A DNA stretch of 32,520 nt from Chitinophaga pinensis (GTDB taxonomy: Bacteria; Bacteroidota; Bacteroidia; Chitinophagales; Chitinophagaceae). How positions within the stretch are numbered: the stretch's first letter is position 1; each line of letters starts with the position of its first letter. Location of the stretch: assembly GCA_945872085.1 (NCBI GenBank), contig CAMBYG010000018.1:1-32520 (forward strand), in the 5' to 3' direction. A model generated the notes under the pieces. That model saw only the letters and a program-made list of their open reading frames with translations. It was not told the origin of the DNA and did not search any database. Below, one piece after another: positions 8,619 to 15,767 of the stretch. The position numbers were made by a program, and so were the translations under genes.

Positions 8619-8644
8619 AGGGTAATTATTAAAACACAAATACT

Positions 8645-9526
8645 TTGAAAAAGTTATTACTTGGTATATTATTGACAATCCCTGTATTTGCAAATGCGCA
8701 ATCGCATAACGAAGTGGGTATTATGGGCGGTGTAAGTAATTATTACGGCGACCTACAAGATAAATGGTTACCCGGAAGTGGGAAAACCTATAATCCAGTA
8801 GGCGGTCTGGTATACAAATTTTTTATTACTCCTCGTTTTGGTATTCGCACAGGTGTTTCTTTAACTTCTTTAACGGCAGCAGATAGCTTATCAGATATTT
8901 TAGTTAACCAAAAAAGAAACTTACGTTTTTCAACCAATTTATTTGAATTCCATACTGGCTTTGAAATGAATTTATTTGCCGTAGACTTGGATCGAGTAAA
9001 AGTAAGTCCATACATCTTTGGCGGCGTAGCTGTTTTATACTCCAACCCTTACACTGACGGATTGAATGGCGAAAAAGAGTATTTGCGTCCTTTAAGTACA
9101 GAAGGTCAAGGATTGCCTAATTATCCTGATAGAAAAAATTATAGATTAGCAAATTTCTCCTTCCCTATTGGTGGTGGTATGAAGTTTTTTGTAGGTCAAA
9201 CATTTATGATTTGCACAGAAATGGGCTTTAGATATTGTGCTACAGATTATTTAGATGATGTTAGTACCTCTTATGTAAATTTAGATACTTTATTTGCCTA
9301 TAAAGGTAAGAAAGCTGTGGATTTGGCATTTAGAGGCGATGAAGTAAAAGGATTCGCAGAAAGCGGAAGTAATTATCCTAATTACAAATTCCAACGTGGC
9401 GATAACAAACGTAACGACTGGTATTGGTTTGGTAATATATCGGTATCTATTTATTTTGATGCTTTTGGTAATTTTAAAAATTACGTACAAACCCATTGTC
9501 CAAATGTATTTAAAAGAGGCTGGTAA
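8645..9526 (+). CDS. DUF6089/PorG-like outer-membrane beta-barrel protein
   Basis: A 293-residue exported protein with signal peptide MKKLLLGILLTIPVFANAQ. The mature protein begins HNEVGIMGGVSNYYGDLQD, the characteristic opening of the Bacteroidota DUF6089 family. Alternating amphipathic strands with aromatic girdles follow (YIFGGVAVLYSNP, FSFPIGGGMKFFVG, WYWFGNISVSIYF), as expected for a small barrel. Some family members are PorG, the outer-membrane partner of the T9SS PorKN ring; that role here is inference from fold and phylum, though a T9SS cargo remnant lies in this window. The start must be TTG at 8645: an in-frame TAA lies at 8630-8632, no ATG or GTG intervenes, and the signal peptide begins right there. 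It ends in front of a terminator shared with hisS. Confidence 0.8.
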   Translation: MKKLLLGILLTIPVFANAQSHNEVGIMGGVSNYYGDLQDKWLPGSGKTYNPVGGLVYKFFITPRFGIRTGVSLTSLTAADSLSDILVNQKRNLRFSTNLFEFHTGFEMNLFAVDLDRVKVSPYIFGGVAVLYSNPYTDGLNGEKEYLRPLSTEGQGLPNYPDRKNYRLANFSFPIGGGMKFFVGQTFMICTEMGFRYCATDYLDDVSTSYVNLDTLFAYKGKKAVDLAFRGDEVKGFAESGSNYPNYKFQRGDNKRNDWYWFGNISVSIYFDAFGNFKNYVQTHCPNVFKRGW

Positions 9527-9541
9527 AAGCTGAGCGATAAT

Positions 9542-9574
9542 AAAAAAAGGGTCAACAATGTTGACCCTTTTTTT
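9542..9574. terminator. Bidirectional intrinsic terminator between the DUF6089-like gene and hisS
   Basis: An 8-bp GC-rich stem GGGTCAAC/GTTGACCC (9549-9556 and 9560-9567) with a 3-base loop. It is flanked by seven A on the left and seven T on the right, so it works for both converging genes. Confidence 0.9.
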
Positions 9575-9589
9575 ATAAATGCATATCAT

Positions 9590-10972
9590 TTAAGATTGAA
9601 TAGTTTGTATAACTTGAGTTAAACTTAATGCTACTTGAGCTCCAGTATCTAGGTTTTTAATGCTAATTGTTTGACTTGCTTTTTCTTGTTCCGCTATTAT
9701 GATTACAAATGGAATCGCTCTTTTATTTGCATACTTAAATTGCTTGTCTATTTTATTGGCATCAGCATAATATTCAGCTCTTATATCAGCTACTCTAAGT
9801 GCTTTCAATACTTCAATATTATCGACTTCAAATTCCTTACCCGTATTTAAGATTAACACTTGTGTATCGGTATAAATTGTCTCTGGGAAAGCGTTCAACT
9901 CTTCAATGACATCATAAATCCTATCTACTCCAAAGGATATACCTACGCCTGAAATACCTTTGACACCAAACAAGTCCGTCAAATGATCATATCTACCGCC
10001 TCCACCAATACTGCCCATTTTTACGGCATTGGTAGATACCTCTACAATCATTCCCGTATAGTAATTGAGCCCTCTTGCTAAACAAAGATCAAGTTTTACG
10101 AGTTGCGTTGCTTCCTCCGATAGGGAATGCAAGTAAGCAAGTATGTGTTCTACTTCTTCGATGCCCAACAATCCGACAGGTATAGCAGCAAGATGTTTTC
10201 TTAAGTGCTGCAAAAGAGATGCATGATCGCCTTGTACATCAACAATCATTTTTATTTTCTCAATTCCGTTGGCAAGAATTGCACGATCTTGCAGTTCTTT
10301 TTCAACGCCTTCCCAACCTACTTTATCTAATTTATCTAAGGCTATTGTTATATCAGTTAGTTGATTTTCATACCCTGCATAAATAGCAATAGCCGCTAAA
10401 ATTTTTCTATTATTTATTTTAATTGAAATTTGAGGAATCGCTAATTGTTTAAAAACCCTAGCATAGATGGCAAGCAATTCTGCTTCGTTAAAAACACTGG
10501 TACTACCTACGATGTCACAATCGCATTGCCAAAACTCTCTATATCGTCCTTTTTGCGGGCGATCGGCACGCCAAACAGGTTGCATTTGGTAGCGTTTGTA
10601 GGGCATAGCTAAGTCATTAAAATTCATGGCTACATAGCGTGCAAAAGGAATAGTAAGATCGTAGCGTAAGGCACGTTCGGTAATTAACATATTAGAGGAT
10701 GGCTTTTCTAATATACCATCCCATGCTTGCTGTAAGGCCGCTTTATCTTTCTTTTCATACAAGCCATTATTCAAAATTTTGAAAATTAATCGATCGCCTT
10801 CTTCTCCATATTTACCCATCAAGGTTTGTAATTGCTCCATTGCAGGCGTTTCTAATGGCTGAAAACCATGCAATTCAAACACTTTTTTTATAGTGTTTAG
10901 AATATAATTTCTTTTTCTAACTGTGGCAGCAGAAAAATCTCTAGTTCCTTGAGGAATGGATGGTTTGCTCAT
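9590..10972 (-). CDS. hisS: Histidyl-tRNA synthetase
   Basis: A 460-residue class II aminoacyl-tRNA synthetase charging tRNA-His. Seen in order: N-terminal PQGTRDF; LRYDLTIPFARYVA; motif 2 with RPQKGRYREFWQCDCDIVG; the histidine-specific loop ARGLNYYTGMIVEV; GGGGRYDHL; motif 3 GVGISFGVDRIYDV; and a C-terminal anticodon-binding domain (VLILNTG...IRAEYYADANKIDKQFKYAN). I take the start as the ATG at 10972 (MSKPSIPQGTRDF). The frame extends upstream to 11005 with 11 hydrophobic residues, but those codons overlap the -7 box and do not look coding. The gene diverges from the glycosyltransferase and shares a terminator with the gene to its left. Confidence 0.97.
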   Translation of the reverse strand: MSKPSIPQGTRDFSAATVRKRNYILNTIKKVFELHGFQPLETPAMEQLQTLMGKYGEEGDRLIFKILNNGLYEKKDKAALQQAWDGILEKPSSNMLITERALRYDLTIPFARYVAMNFNDLAMPYKRYQMQPVWRADRPQKGRYREFWQCDCDIVGSTSVFNEAELLAIYARVFKQLAIPQISIKINNRKILAAIAIYAGYENQLTDITIALDKLDKVGWEGVEKELQDRAILANGIEKIKMIVDVQGDHASLLQHLRKHLAAIPVGLLGIEEVEHILAYLHSLSEEATQLVKLDLCLARGLNYYTGMIVEVSTNAVKMGSIGGGGRYDHLTDLFGVKGISGVGISFGVDRIYDVIEELNAFPETIYTDTQVLILNTGKEFEVDNIEVLKALRVADIRAEYYADANKIDKQFKYANKRAIPFVIIIAEQEKASQTISIKNLDTGAQVALSLTQVIQTIQS

Positions 10973-11002
10973 GATAAAAATAAATTGAAACGATAATGTT
11001 AG

Positions 11003-11010
11003 CAAAAATA
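11003..11010 (-). promoter_or_regulatory. Candidate -7 box for hisS
   Basis: The minus strand reads TATTTTTG, an exact TAnnTTTG match, 30 bp before the chosen ATG. The -33 position, about 19 bp further upstream, falls inside a 14-bp palindrome and has no TTG. Confidence 0.4.
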
Positions 11011-11021
11011 ACTAATCTAGC

Positions 11022-11035
11022 AGTAGAATTCTACT
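11022..11035. repeat. 14-bp perfect palindrome in the hisS/glycosyltransferase divergent gap
   Basis: AGTAGAATTCTACT is self-complementary and lies where the -33 element of hisS should be. It could be an operator for a dimeric regulator, or chance in AT-rich DNA. The rest of the 118-bp gap has only a weak -7-like TATTTTTA (11065-11072) facing the glycosyltransferase. Confidence 0.3.
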
Positions 11036-11090
11036 AAAATGTAAGAAGTATAAAAGATTACATTTATTTTTACAGGAATTAATATATCCC

Positions 11091-12218
11091 TTGCAATTAC
11101 TTTCTATTATACCCTACCCATTCTTACCGCCCAATAACGGGGGTAGAATTTGTATTGAACAAACCCATATCTATTTAGGAAAACAATGTGAAGAAACATT
11201 ATTATGTACTCAAAATAATAACATTGCGCCTAACACGCCATTTCATATAGTAGAACAGATTCCTAATGGTAAAATAAGATACGCACCCTTTTTAATTACC
11301 TGGAAAATATACAAAGCTGCCAAGCAAGAGCAAGCCGATGCACTCCTGTGTGAGCATCCCTATATGGCTCCTAGCGTTTGGCTAGCAGCAAGCATGCTAA
11401 AAATACCTTGGTTTATTAGAAGTCACAATATTGAAGCCACTCGTTTCCAATCATTAGGGAAGATTTGGTGGCCACTCTTATTTGCTTTCGAAAAATGGGC
11501 ACATAAAAAAGCAGCAGCTTCTTTTTTTATCACACAAGAAGATGCTCAATTTGCTGTTGAAAAATATAATTTAAAGCCTAATCAAATTGCTCATGCGCCA
11601 TTTGGAACTGCACTTCAAAAAGCGCCTCTAAAAAATGCAGACCGTAAAACTACATTCTGCTCAGCGTACCATATCGATGCATCTCAACCGATTTTATATT
11701 TTCTTGGAGCTTTAGATTACAGACCAAATGAAGAAGCGGTAGAAAATATCATTAATGAAATATACCCACGCTTGTTGCAACAAAATTTCCAGGGTACTAT
11801 TCTAATTATAGGCAAAGGATTAAACCCTTATTTACAAGCTGCTATTAAAGCAAGCAAACACATTCGTTATGTTGGTTTTGTAAATTCCCTATCCGATTTA
11901 TTTCATGCTGCAGATGTAATGATTAATCCAATGCAAACTGGTGGCGGAATAAAAACCAAAGTCATTGAAGCCCTAGCTAATAATATTAAAGTGGTAAGCA
12001 CAGAAAATGGGGCAAACGGAATTTATAAAGATAAAATAGGCGAACAACTACAAATTGTTGAAGACCTAGATTGGGAGCATTTCAGCAAAGCAATTCATTA
12101 CCACTTAAGTATAGCAACAGCAACAAAAGAAGATTTTTATGCCTATTATAATTGGGAGGCTATTACAAAAAATATGTTAGCCATTATGAAACAACACCTT
12201 AATTTAAAAAACGGGTAA
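11091..12218 (+). CDS. Family 4-type (GT-B) glycosyltransferase
   Basis: A 375-residue cytoplasmic or membrane-associated sugar transferase. The N-terminal acceptor domain starts SIIPYPFLPPNNGGRI, with the Gly-Gly loop typical of GT4. The C-terminal donor domain shows ILYFLGALDYRPNEEAVENI, ILIIGKG, IRYVGFVNSLSDLFHAADVM and the nucleotide-sugar signature NPMQTGGGIKTKVIEALA, where the Glu of the EX7E-like region is visible. Sugar donor and acceptor cannot be read from sequence. No ATG, GTG or TTG lies upstream in frame before the stop at 11013-11015, so the start is TTG 11091. The 3' end overlaps the convergent DUF4159 gene by 20 bp. No polysaccharide cluster surrounds it. Confidence 0.88.
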   Translation: MQLLSIIPYPFLPPNNGGRICIEQTHIYLGKQCEETLLCTQNNNIAPNTPFHIVEQIPNGKIRYAPFLITWKIYKAAKQEQADALLCEHPYMAPSVWLAASMLKIPWFIRSHNIEATRFQSLGKIWWPLLFAFEKWAHKKAAASFFITQEDAQFAVEKYNLKPNQIAHAPFGTALQKAPLKNADRKTTFCSAYHIDASQPILYFLGALDYRPNEEAVENIINEIYPRLLQQNFQGTILIIGKGLNPYLQAAIKASKHIRYVGFVNSLSDLFHAADVMINPMQTGGGIKTKVIEALANNIKVVSTENGANGIYKDKIGEQLQIVEDLDWEHFSKAIHYHLSIATATKEDFYAYYNWEAITKNMLAIMKQHLNLKNG

Positions 12219-12861
12219 AAGCATAATGAATTAGATTGGCACCCATCTTTAAAGCTTGGAGTCTTTTCTCTGCTGCATCATGATGCACTTCTTCATCTTC
12301 CCATCCATCTCCCAAATCGGTTTCATAACTATAAAAACAAATTAATTTGTTTTCGTAAAACAAGCCAAATCCTCTAGGACTAGCATTGTCATGCTGATGA
12401 ATCTTAGGCAAACCTTTAGGGAAAGCAAAAGGTATTGTATAGATTGGATGATTAAAAGGCACTTCTACAAAGCTTAACTCCGGAAATACTTTTTTCATTT
12501 CTGGTCGCACATAGGCATCTAAGCCGTAGTTGTCATCTATATGTAAAAAGCCTCCGGCCAATAAATAATCGCGCAAATTTGCAACCTCCGCAGCAGTCAA
12601 TTCCCATCTACCATGTCCCGTCATATGAATAAAGGGGTAATTAAAAATAGCTGGACTAGCCACTGCCACACTATGATTTTGAGCATCTATATGTGTGCCA
12701 CAGTGTTGATTAGTGAATTGCGCTAAATTTTTCAAAGCGGTAGGATTGGCATACCAATCACCACCTCCACTATATTCTAATACTGCTATAGGTATAGTTT
12801 GCGCAAAGGTGGGCAAGTAAGAAAAAATCAAACAAGTAATAAGTAACTTAATTCTTTTCAT
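12199..12861 (-). CDS. DUF4159 domain protein, exported
   Basis: A 220-residue protein with signal peptide MKRIKLLITCLIFSYLPTFAQ. The mature part matches the DUF4159 family pattern: LEYSGGGDWYANPTALKNL, then FIHMTGHGRWELTAAEVANLRDYL, the hallmark GGFLHIDDNYG, and HPIYTIPFAFPKGLPKIH. DUF4159 resembles a glutamine-amidotransferase-like (flavodoxin-type) fold but has no established catalytic role, so the function is unknown. The start overlaps the end of rsmE by 14 bp, which implies translational coupling. The tail overlaps the convergent glycosyltransferase gene by 20 bp. Confidence 0.88.
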   Translation of the reverse strand: MKRIKLLITCLIFSYLPTFAQTIPIAVLEYSGGGDWYANPTALKNLAQFTNQHCGTHIDAQNHSVAVASPAIFNYPFIHMTGHGRWELTAAEVANLRDYLLAGGFLHIDDNYGLDAYVRPEMKKVFPELSFVEVPFNHPIYTIPFAFPKGLPKIHQHDNASPRGFGLFYENKLICFYSYETDLGDGWEDEEVHHDAAEKRLQALKMGANLIHYAFTRFLN

Positions 12862-13579
12862 CTAACAAATTATATAAACTACAAACGGCCATTGCAGCAG
12901 TCTCGGTTCTCAAGCGCGTATGCCCTAGCTGAACAGGCAAATAAGAAGCTTGCATGGCTAGTTGCACTTCTTCTGGTGTAAAATCACCCTCTGGACCAAT
13001 GAGCACCAAAGCGTCTTCTGTATTATTCATTGCCGCTGATAATGAAAACTTCTGATCGCTTTCCATACAATGTGCAATAAATTGCTGTGTTTTTTTAAAA
13101 GCGGGATTGGTAAAAAAATGCCCAATAGGCTGAACAGGATATAATTTGGGTAAATAAAATTGTTGCGACTGCAGCATAGCGGTAACTAGTATCGTATTCC
13201 ATCGTTCTTCTTTAAAAAAAACTTTTTCACTGCGTTTGGTTTGAATCGGAATAATCGCAACAACACCTAATTCCGTTGCCTTTTCCAAAAACCATTCGTT
13301 GCGACTAGCATTTTTAGTAAACGCAATGGCAATGCTTAATCCACTTGTTTTAGGAGCTACTTTTTCAATTGAGGAAATAGTGACTTCACATCTTTTCTTT
13401 TGGGTAGCAGTAATCACTACCTCAGCCTTAATTCCATTACCATCTGTTAAATAAAAAGAGTCGCCTATTTGCATACGCAATACTTGTACAACATGTTTTG
13501 ATGTTGCCTCTTCTAAAATAATATTGGCATTTACGGTAGCTGCTGCAATAGCTGCATCAAAGAAAATAGGTAAATTCAT
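12848..13579 (-). CDS. rsmE: 16S rRNA m3U1498 methyltransferase RsmE
   Basis: A 243-residue SPOUT-class methyltransferase modifying U1498 of 16S rRNA. An N-terminal PUA-like domain (HVVQVLRMQIGDSFYLTDGNG) precedes the knotted SAM domain, with KNASRNEWFLEKATELGV, PIQTKRSEK, the signature VLIGPEGDFTPEEV and the C-terminal knot LGHTRLRTETAAMAVCSLYNLL. Length is normal. It sits between the ECF sigma gene (44 bp upstream) and the DUF4159 gene (14-bp overlap), and all three read in the same direction. Confidence 0.96.
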   Translation of the reverse strand: MNLPIFFDAAIAAATVNANIILEEATSKHVVQVLRMQIGDSFYLTDGNGIKAEVVITATQKKRCEVTISSIEKVAPKTSGLSIAIAFTKNASRNEWFLEKATELGVVAIIPIQTKRSEKVFFKEERWNTILVTAMLQSQQFYLPKLYPVQPIGHFFTNPAFKKTQQFIAHCMESDQKFSLSAAMNNTEDALVLIGPEGDFTPEEVQLAMQASYLPVQLGHTRLRTETAAMAVCSLYNLLDEKN

Positions 13580-13623
13580 CTAGGATAAAATTACAAAATT
13601 CAATGGTAATTATAAGTCTTATT

Positions 13624-14208
13624 TTATTGCAATACAAGCGATTGCTCGTTAATCAATTTTCGTAAATTAATCAACGCATAACGCATTCTCCCTAATGCTG
13701 TATTGATACTACAACCGGTATGCTCGGCAATTTCTTTAAAACTCAAATCTTCATAAAATCGCATATGAATTACTTGCTTTTGCTCATCGGGCAATTGCTC
13801 GATCAAGGCATGAACCGTTTCTGCAGATTGCGTTTGCTCTAATATTTGAAGGGTATTTAAATCTTGATTGGAATAATTTTTTGCTACCGGCAATTCTACA
13901 TCGATTGTTTTTAATGCAGTAGCCTTTTGCTTTCTAAAATAATCCATACACAGATTACGAGCTATACGACTAGCCCAAGGCAGAAATTTACCTTCTTCGG
14001 TATAGTTACCTTTTCGTATGGTTTGAATGATTTTAATAAAAACTTCTTGAAAGAGGTCTTCTGCCAATGCAACATCTCTAACCAACATGTAAATAGTTTG
14101 GTAGATAGGGTCTTTGTATTTGGATAGGATAATTTCAAAGGCTTGTAAATTGCCTTTTTTATAAGCATTAATTAATGCCGCATCGGATAAACCTTGCATA
14201 GATTTCAT
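13624..14208 (-). CDS. ECF (sigma-70 family, group 4) RNA polymerase sigma factor
   Basis: A 194-residue sigma factor. Region 2 is clear (FEIILSKYKDPIYQTIYMLV, AEDLFQEVFIKIIQTIRKGN, FLPWASRIARNLCMDYFRKQK), as is region 4 with its helix-turn-helix (LPDEQKQVIHMRFYEDLSFKEIAEHTGCSINTALGRMRYALINLRK). I use the ATG at 14208 (MKSMQGLSD). A TTG two codons upstream and an ATG three codons downstream are also possible. No anti-sigma gene is adjacent, so control is not visible. The gene heads a run with rsmE and DUF4159. The 189-bp upstream gap contains TATATTTA 16 bp after a TTG, an imperfect promoter. Confidence 0.95.
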   Translation of the reverse strand: MKSMQGLSDAALINAYKKGNLQAFEIILSKYKDPIYQTIYMLVRDVALAEDLFQEVFIKIIQTIRKGNYTEEGKFLPWASRIARNLCMDYFRKQKATALKTIDVELPVAKNYSNQDLNTLQILEQTQSAETVHALIEQLPDEQKQVIHMRFYEDLSFKEIAEHTGCSINTALGRMRYALINLRKLINEQSLVLQ

Positions 14209-14371
14209 AAGCAAACTCTTTTGGTTTCAATAAATATAAAGCACTGATTATGTGCAATTAAAAGAGTAGCATTATAATTCTATAGGCCTAGGTTTTAGTA
14301 TTGTAAAAAAATAGAAAAAAATGGAATTAACCAAATTTTTAAAGTAAATTTCCATTTATATAGACCGATAT

Positions 14372-14386
14372 AACCTAAAATAGGTT
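14372..14386. repeat. Small inverted repeat before the HSDR_N gene
   Basis: AACCTA-AAA-TAGGTT is a 6-bp perfect stem with a 3-base loop, ending 11 bp before the ATG at 14398. It could be an operator half-site pair or a short 5'UTR hairpin. Nothing else stands out in 14209-14397. Confidence 0.25.
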
Positions 14387-14397
14387 GGAATAATACA

Positions 14398-14844
14398 ATG
14401 AAAACAATTTTTGAGCCCCATTTACTTAAAGTCAAGCAGGAACAAGATCAGTTATTTGTTTGGGATATCATCCGTAAAAAGTGGATTCAATTAAATGCCG
14501 AAGAAGAAGTACGACAGTTGCTCTTGCACTTCTTAATTCAGCATTGTGCAGTACCAAAGGGCCTTATTGCCATTGAAAAACAAATTAAAGTAGGTAGTTT
14601 AAATAAGCGTTTTGATATTATTATCTATGACCAATCTCAGCAACCATGGATGCTCATTGAATGCAAAGCACCCAGTGTGGGGCTTAATCAACAAACCTGG
14701 TTCCAGTTATTGGATTATAATCAAACCATACAAGCAAAATACGGGCTCATCAGCAACGGCATTGAAACGCAATTAGCAACTTTTGATTCAAAAATTGGTT
14801 CTTTTAATTTACTTAATACATTTCCCAAATGGGATAACGCTTAA
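14398..14844 (+). CDS. Orphan HSDR_N (type I restriction R-subunit N-terminal) domain protein
   Basis: A 148-residue protein made of one PD-(D/E)XK nuclease-type domain. Visible core residues are E37 in NAEEEVRQ, D73 in NKRFDIIIYD, and E88-x-K90 in MLIECKAPS, the canonical D...ExK arrangement. NQQTWFQLLDYNQTIQAKYGLISNG follows, the QxxxY-like segment of the HSDR_N family. It matches the stand-alone 'type I restriction enzyme R protein N-terminus' proteins common in Bacteroidota. No helicase, methylase or specificity subunit is nearby, so it should not be called a restriction system; a nucleic-acid repair or processing role is possible but unproven. The sugar-kinase gene starts 11 bp downstream, so the two probably share a transcript. 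Confidence 0.88.
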   Translation: MKTIFEPHLLKVKQEQDQLFVWDIIRKKWIQLNAEEEVRQLLLHFLIQHCAVPKGLIAIEKQIKVGSLNKRFDIIIYDQSQQPWMLIECKAPSVGLNQQTWFQLLDYNQTIQAKYGLISNGIETQLATFDSKIGSFNLLNTFPKWDNA

Positions 14845-14855
14845 TTACAAACTAT

Positions 14856-15701
14856 ATGGCAAAGAATATACTCATAGTGGATAGTGGCTCTACAAAGACC
14901 GATTGGTGTTATATTAATAAGGATGGGAAAATAAAGCAATTTAAAACAGAAGGTATTAATCCCAATCTTATGGATGCTTCATCTATTGCATTGCTTATTG
15001 AGCAGTGTTTTCAAAAGCATTTGAAAAACCATGCAATTAAAGCAATACATTATTATGGCGCCGGCATTGGCACAAACCAAAACAAAAAAATAGTAACAAG
15101 CATTTTTAAAAAAAATGCTCCTATAGCCAAAATAGCGGTTTTATCAGATATTGTAGGTGCAGCCCGTTCTTTATGTAAGAATAAAAAAGGAGTAGTTTGT
15201 ATTTTAGGTACAGGAAGCAATGCCGTATTTTATAATGGTAAAACCTGCGCTACTATTCATAGTTCTTTAGGCTATATTGCTGGAGATGAAGGCAGCGGTA
15301 ATGATTTAGGGAAACGGGTATTACAACATTATGCTTATAAAACATTTGACAAACCCTTACAAGATGCCTTTGAAGCAATGACGGGTGTAGACTTAGCAAC
15401 TATAATTACCAAGTTGTATAAAGAACCTTTCCCTAATAGATACCTGGCCAGCTTTGCAAAATTGCTAGCAAATAATCGGGGTCATTTTATGGTAGAAAAT
15501 ATTTTAGAAGATAGTTTTACTGTATTTTTCCAACAACACCTTTTGAAATGTCGTCAAACTTGGCAACATCCTATTTACTTTACCGGATCCATTTCTTATG
15601 CATTTAGAGATGTGTTACTTCAAATTTGCAATCATTTAGGCTTGACATTGGGAGCGGTAAGTGCTGCACCTATGAAAGGCTTAATTGCATACCACTCTTA
15701 A
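14856..15701 (+). CDS. BadF/BadG/BcrA/BcrD-type ATPase, N-acetylglucosamine-kinase-like
   Basis: A 281-residue ASKHA-fold kinase. The phosphate-1 motif DSGSTKTDW is at residues 9-17, phosphate-2 VCILGTGSNAVFYNG at about 114-128, and GYIAGDEGSGNDLG at 139-152. This layout matches the eukaryotic-type GlcNAc kinase branch of the BadF family rather than the Fe-S activators of benzoyl-CoA reductase, since no cysteine cluster is seen. Phosphorylation of N-acetylglucosamine or a related amino sugar, perhaps in cell-wall sugar recycling, is inferred from family only. It follows the HSDR_N gene by 11 bp and ends at a strong bidirectional terminator. Confidence 0.88.
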   Translation: MAKNILIVDSGSTKTDWCYINKDGKIKQFKTEGINPNLMDASSIALLIEQCFQKHLKNHAIKAIHYYGAGIGTNQNKKIVTSIFKKNAPIAKIAVLSDIVGAARSLCKNKKGVVCILGTGSNAVFYNGKTCATIHSSLGYIAGDEGSGNDLGKRVLQHYAYKTFDKPLQDAFEAMTGVDLATIITKLYKEPFPNRYLASFAKLLANNRGHFMVENILEDSFTVFFQQHLLKCRQTWQHPIYFTGSISYAFRDVLLQICNHLGLTLGAVSAAPMKGLIAYHS

Positions 15702-15704
15702 ATT

Positions 15705-15760
15705 AATATTTTAAATAAAAAAAGCTACTCAATTGAGTAGCTTTTTTTATTTAAAATATT
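15705..15760. terminator. Bidirectional terminator within a 56-bp perfect palindrome
   Basis: The core GCTACTCAATTGAGTAGC (15724-15741) is flanked by A7 on the left and T7 on the right. Self-complementarity continues without a mismatch to 15705 and 15760, giving 28-bp arms. It separates the convergent sugar-kinase and OmpA genes and should terminate both. Confidence 0.92.
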
Positions 15761-15767
15761 TATACAA

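Noticed and set aside
10973-11005. Longer hisS start with a hydrophobic leader
   Set aside because: The extra 11 residues begin at a non-ATG codon and overlap the -7 box; HisRS is cytoplasmic and normally begins just before the PQGTRDF motif.
14398-14844. Part of a type I restriction-modification system
   Set aside because: Only the N-terminal nuclease-like domain is present; no helicase/translocase domain, HsdM or HsdS lies within the window.
14856-15701. Activator of (R)-2-hydroxyacyl-CoA dehydratase or benzoyl-CoA reductase
   Set aside because: The cysteines needed for the bridging 4Fe-4S cluster are absent; the motifs fit the GlcNAc-kinase-like branch.
15705-15760. Palindrome as the end of an insertion sequence or an attachment site
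   Set aside because: No transposase, integrase, target-site duplication or second copy is visible; the A/T tracts and convergent genes explain it as a terminator.
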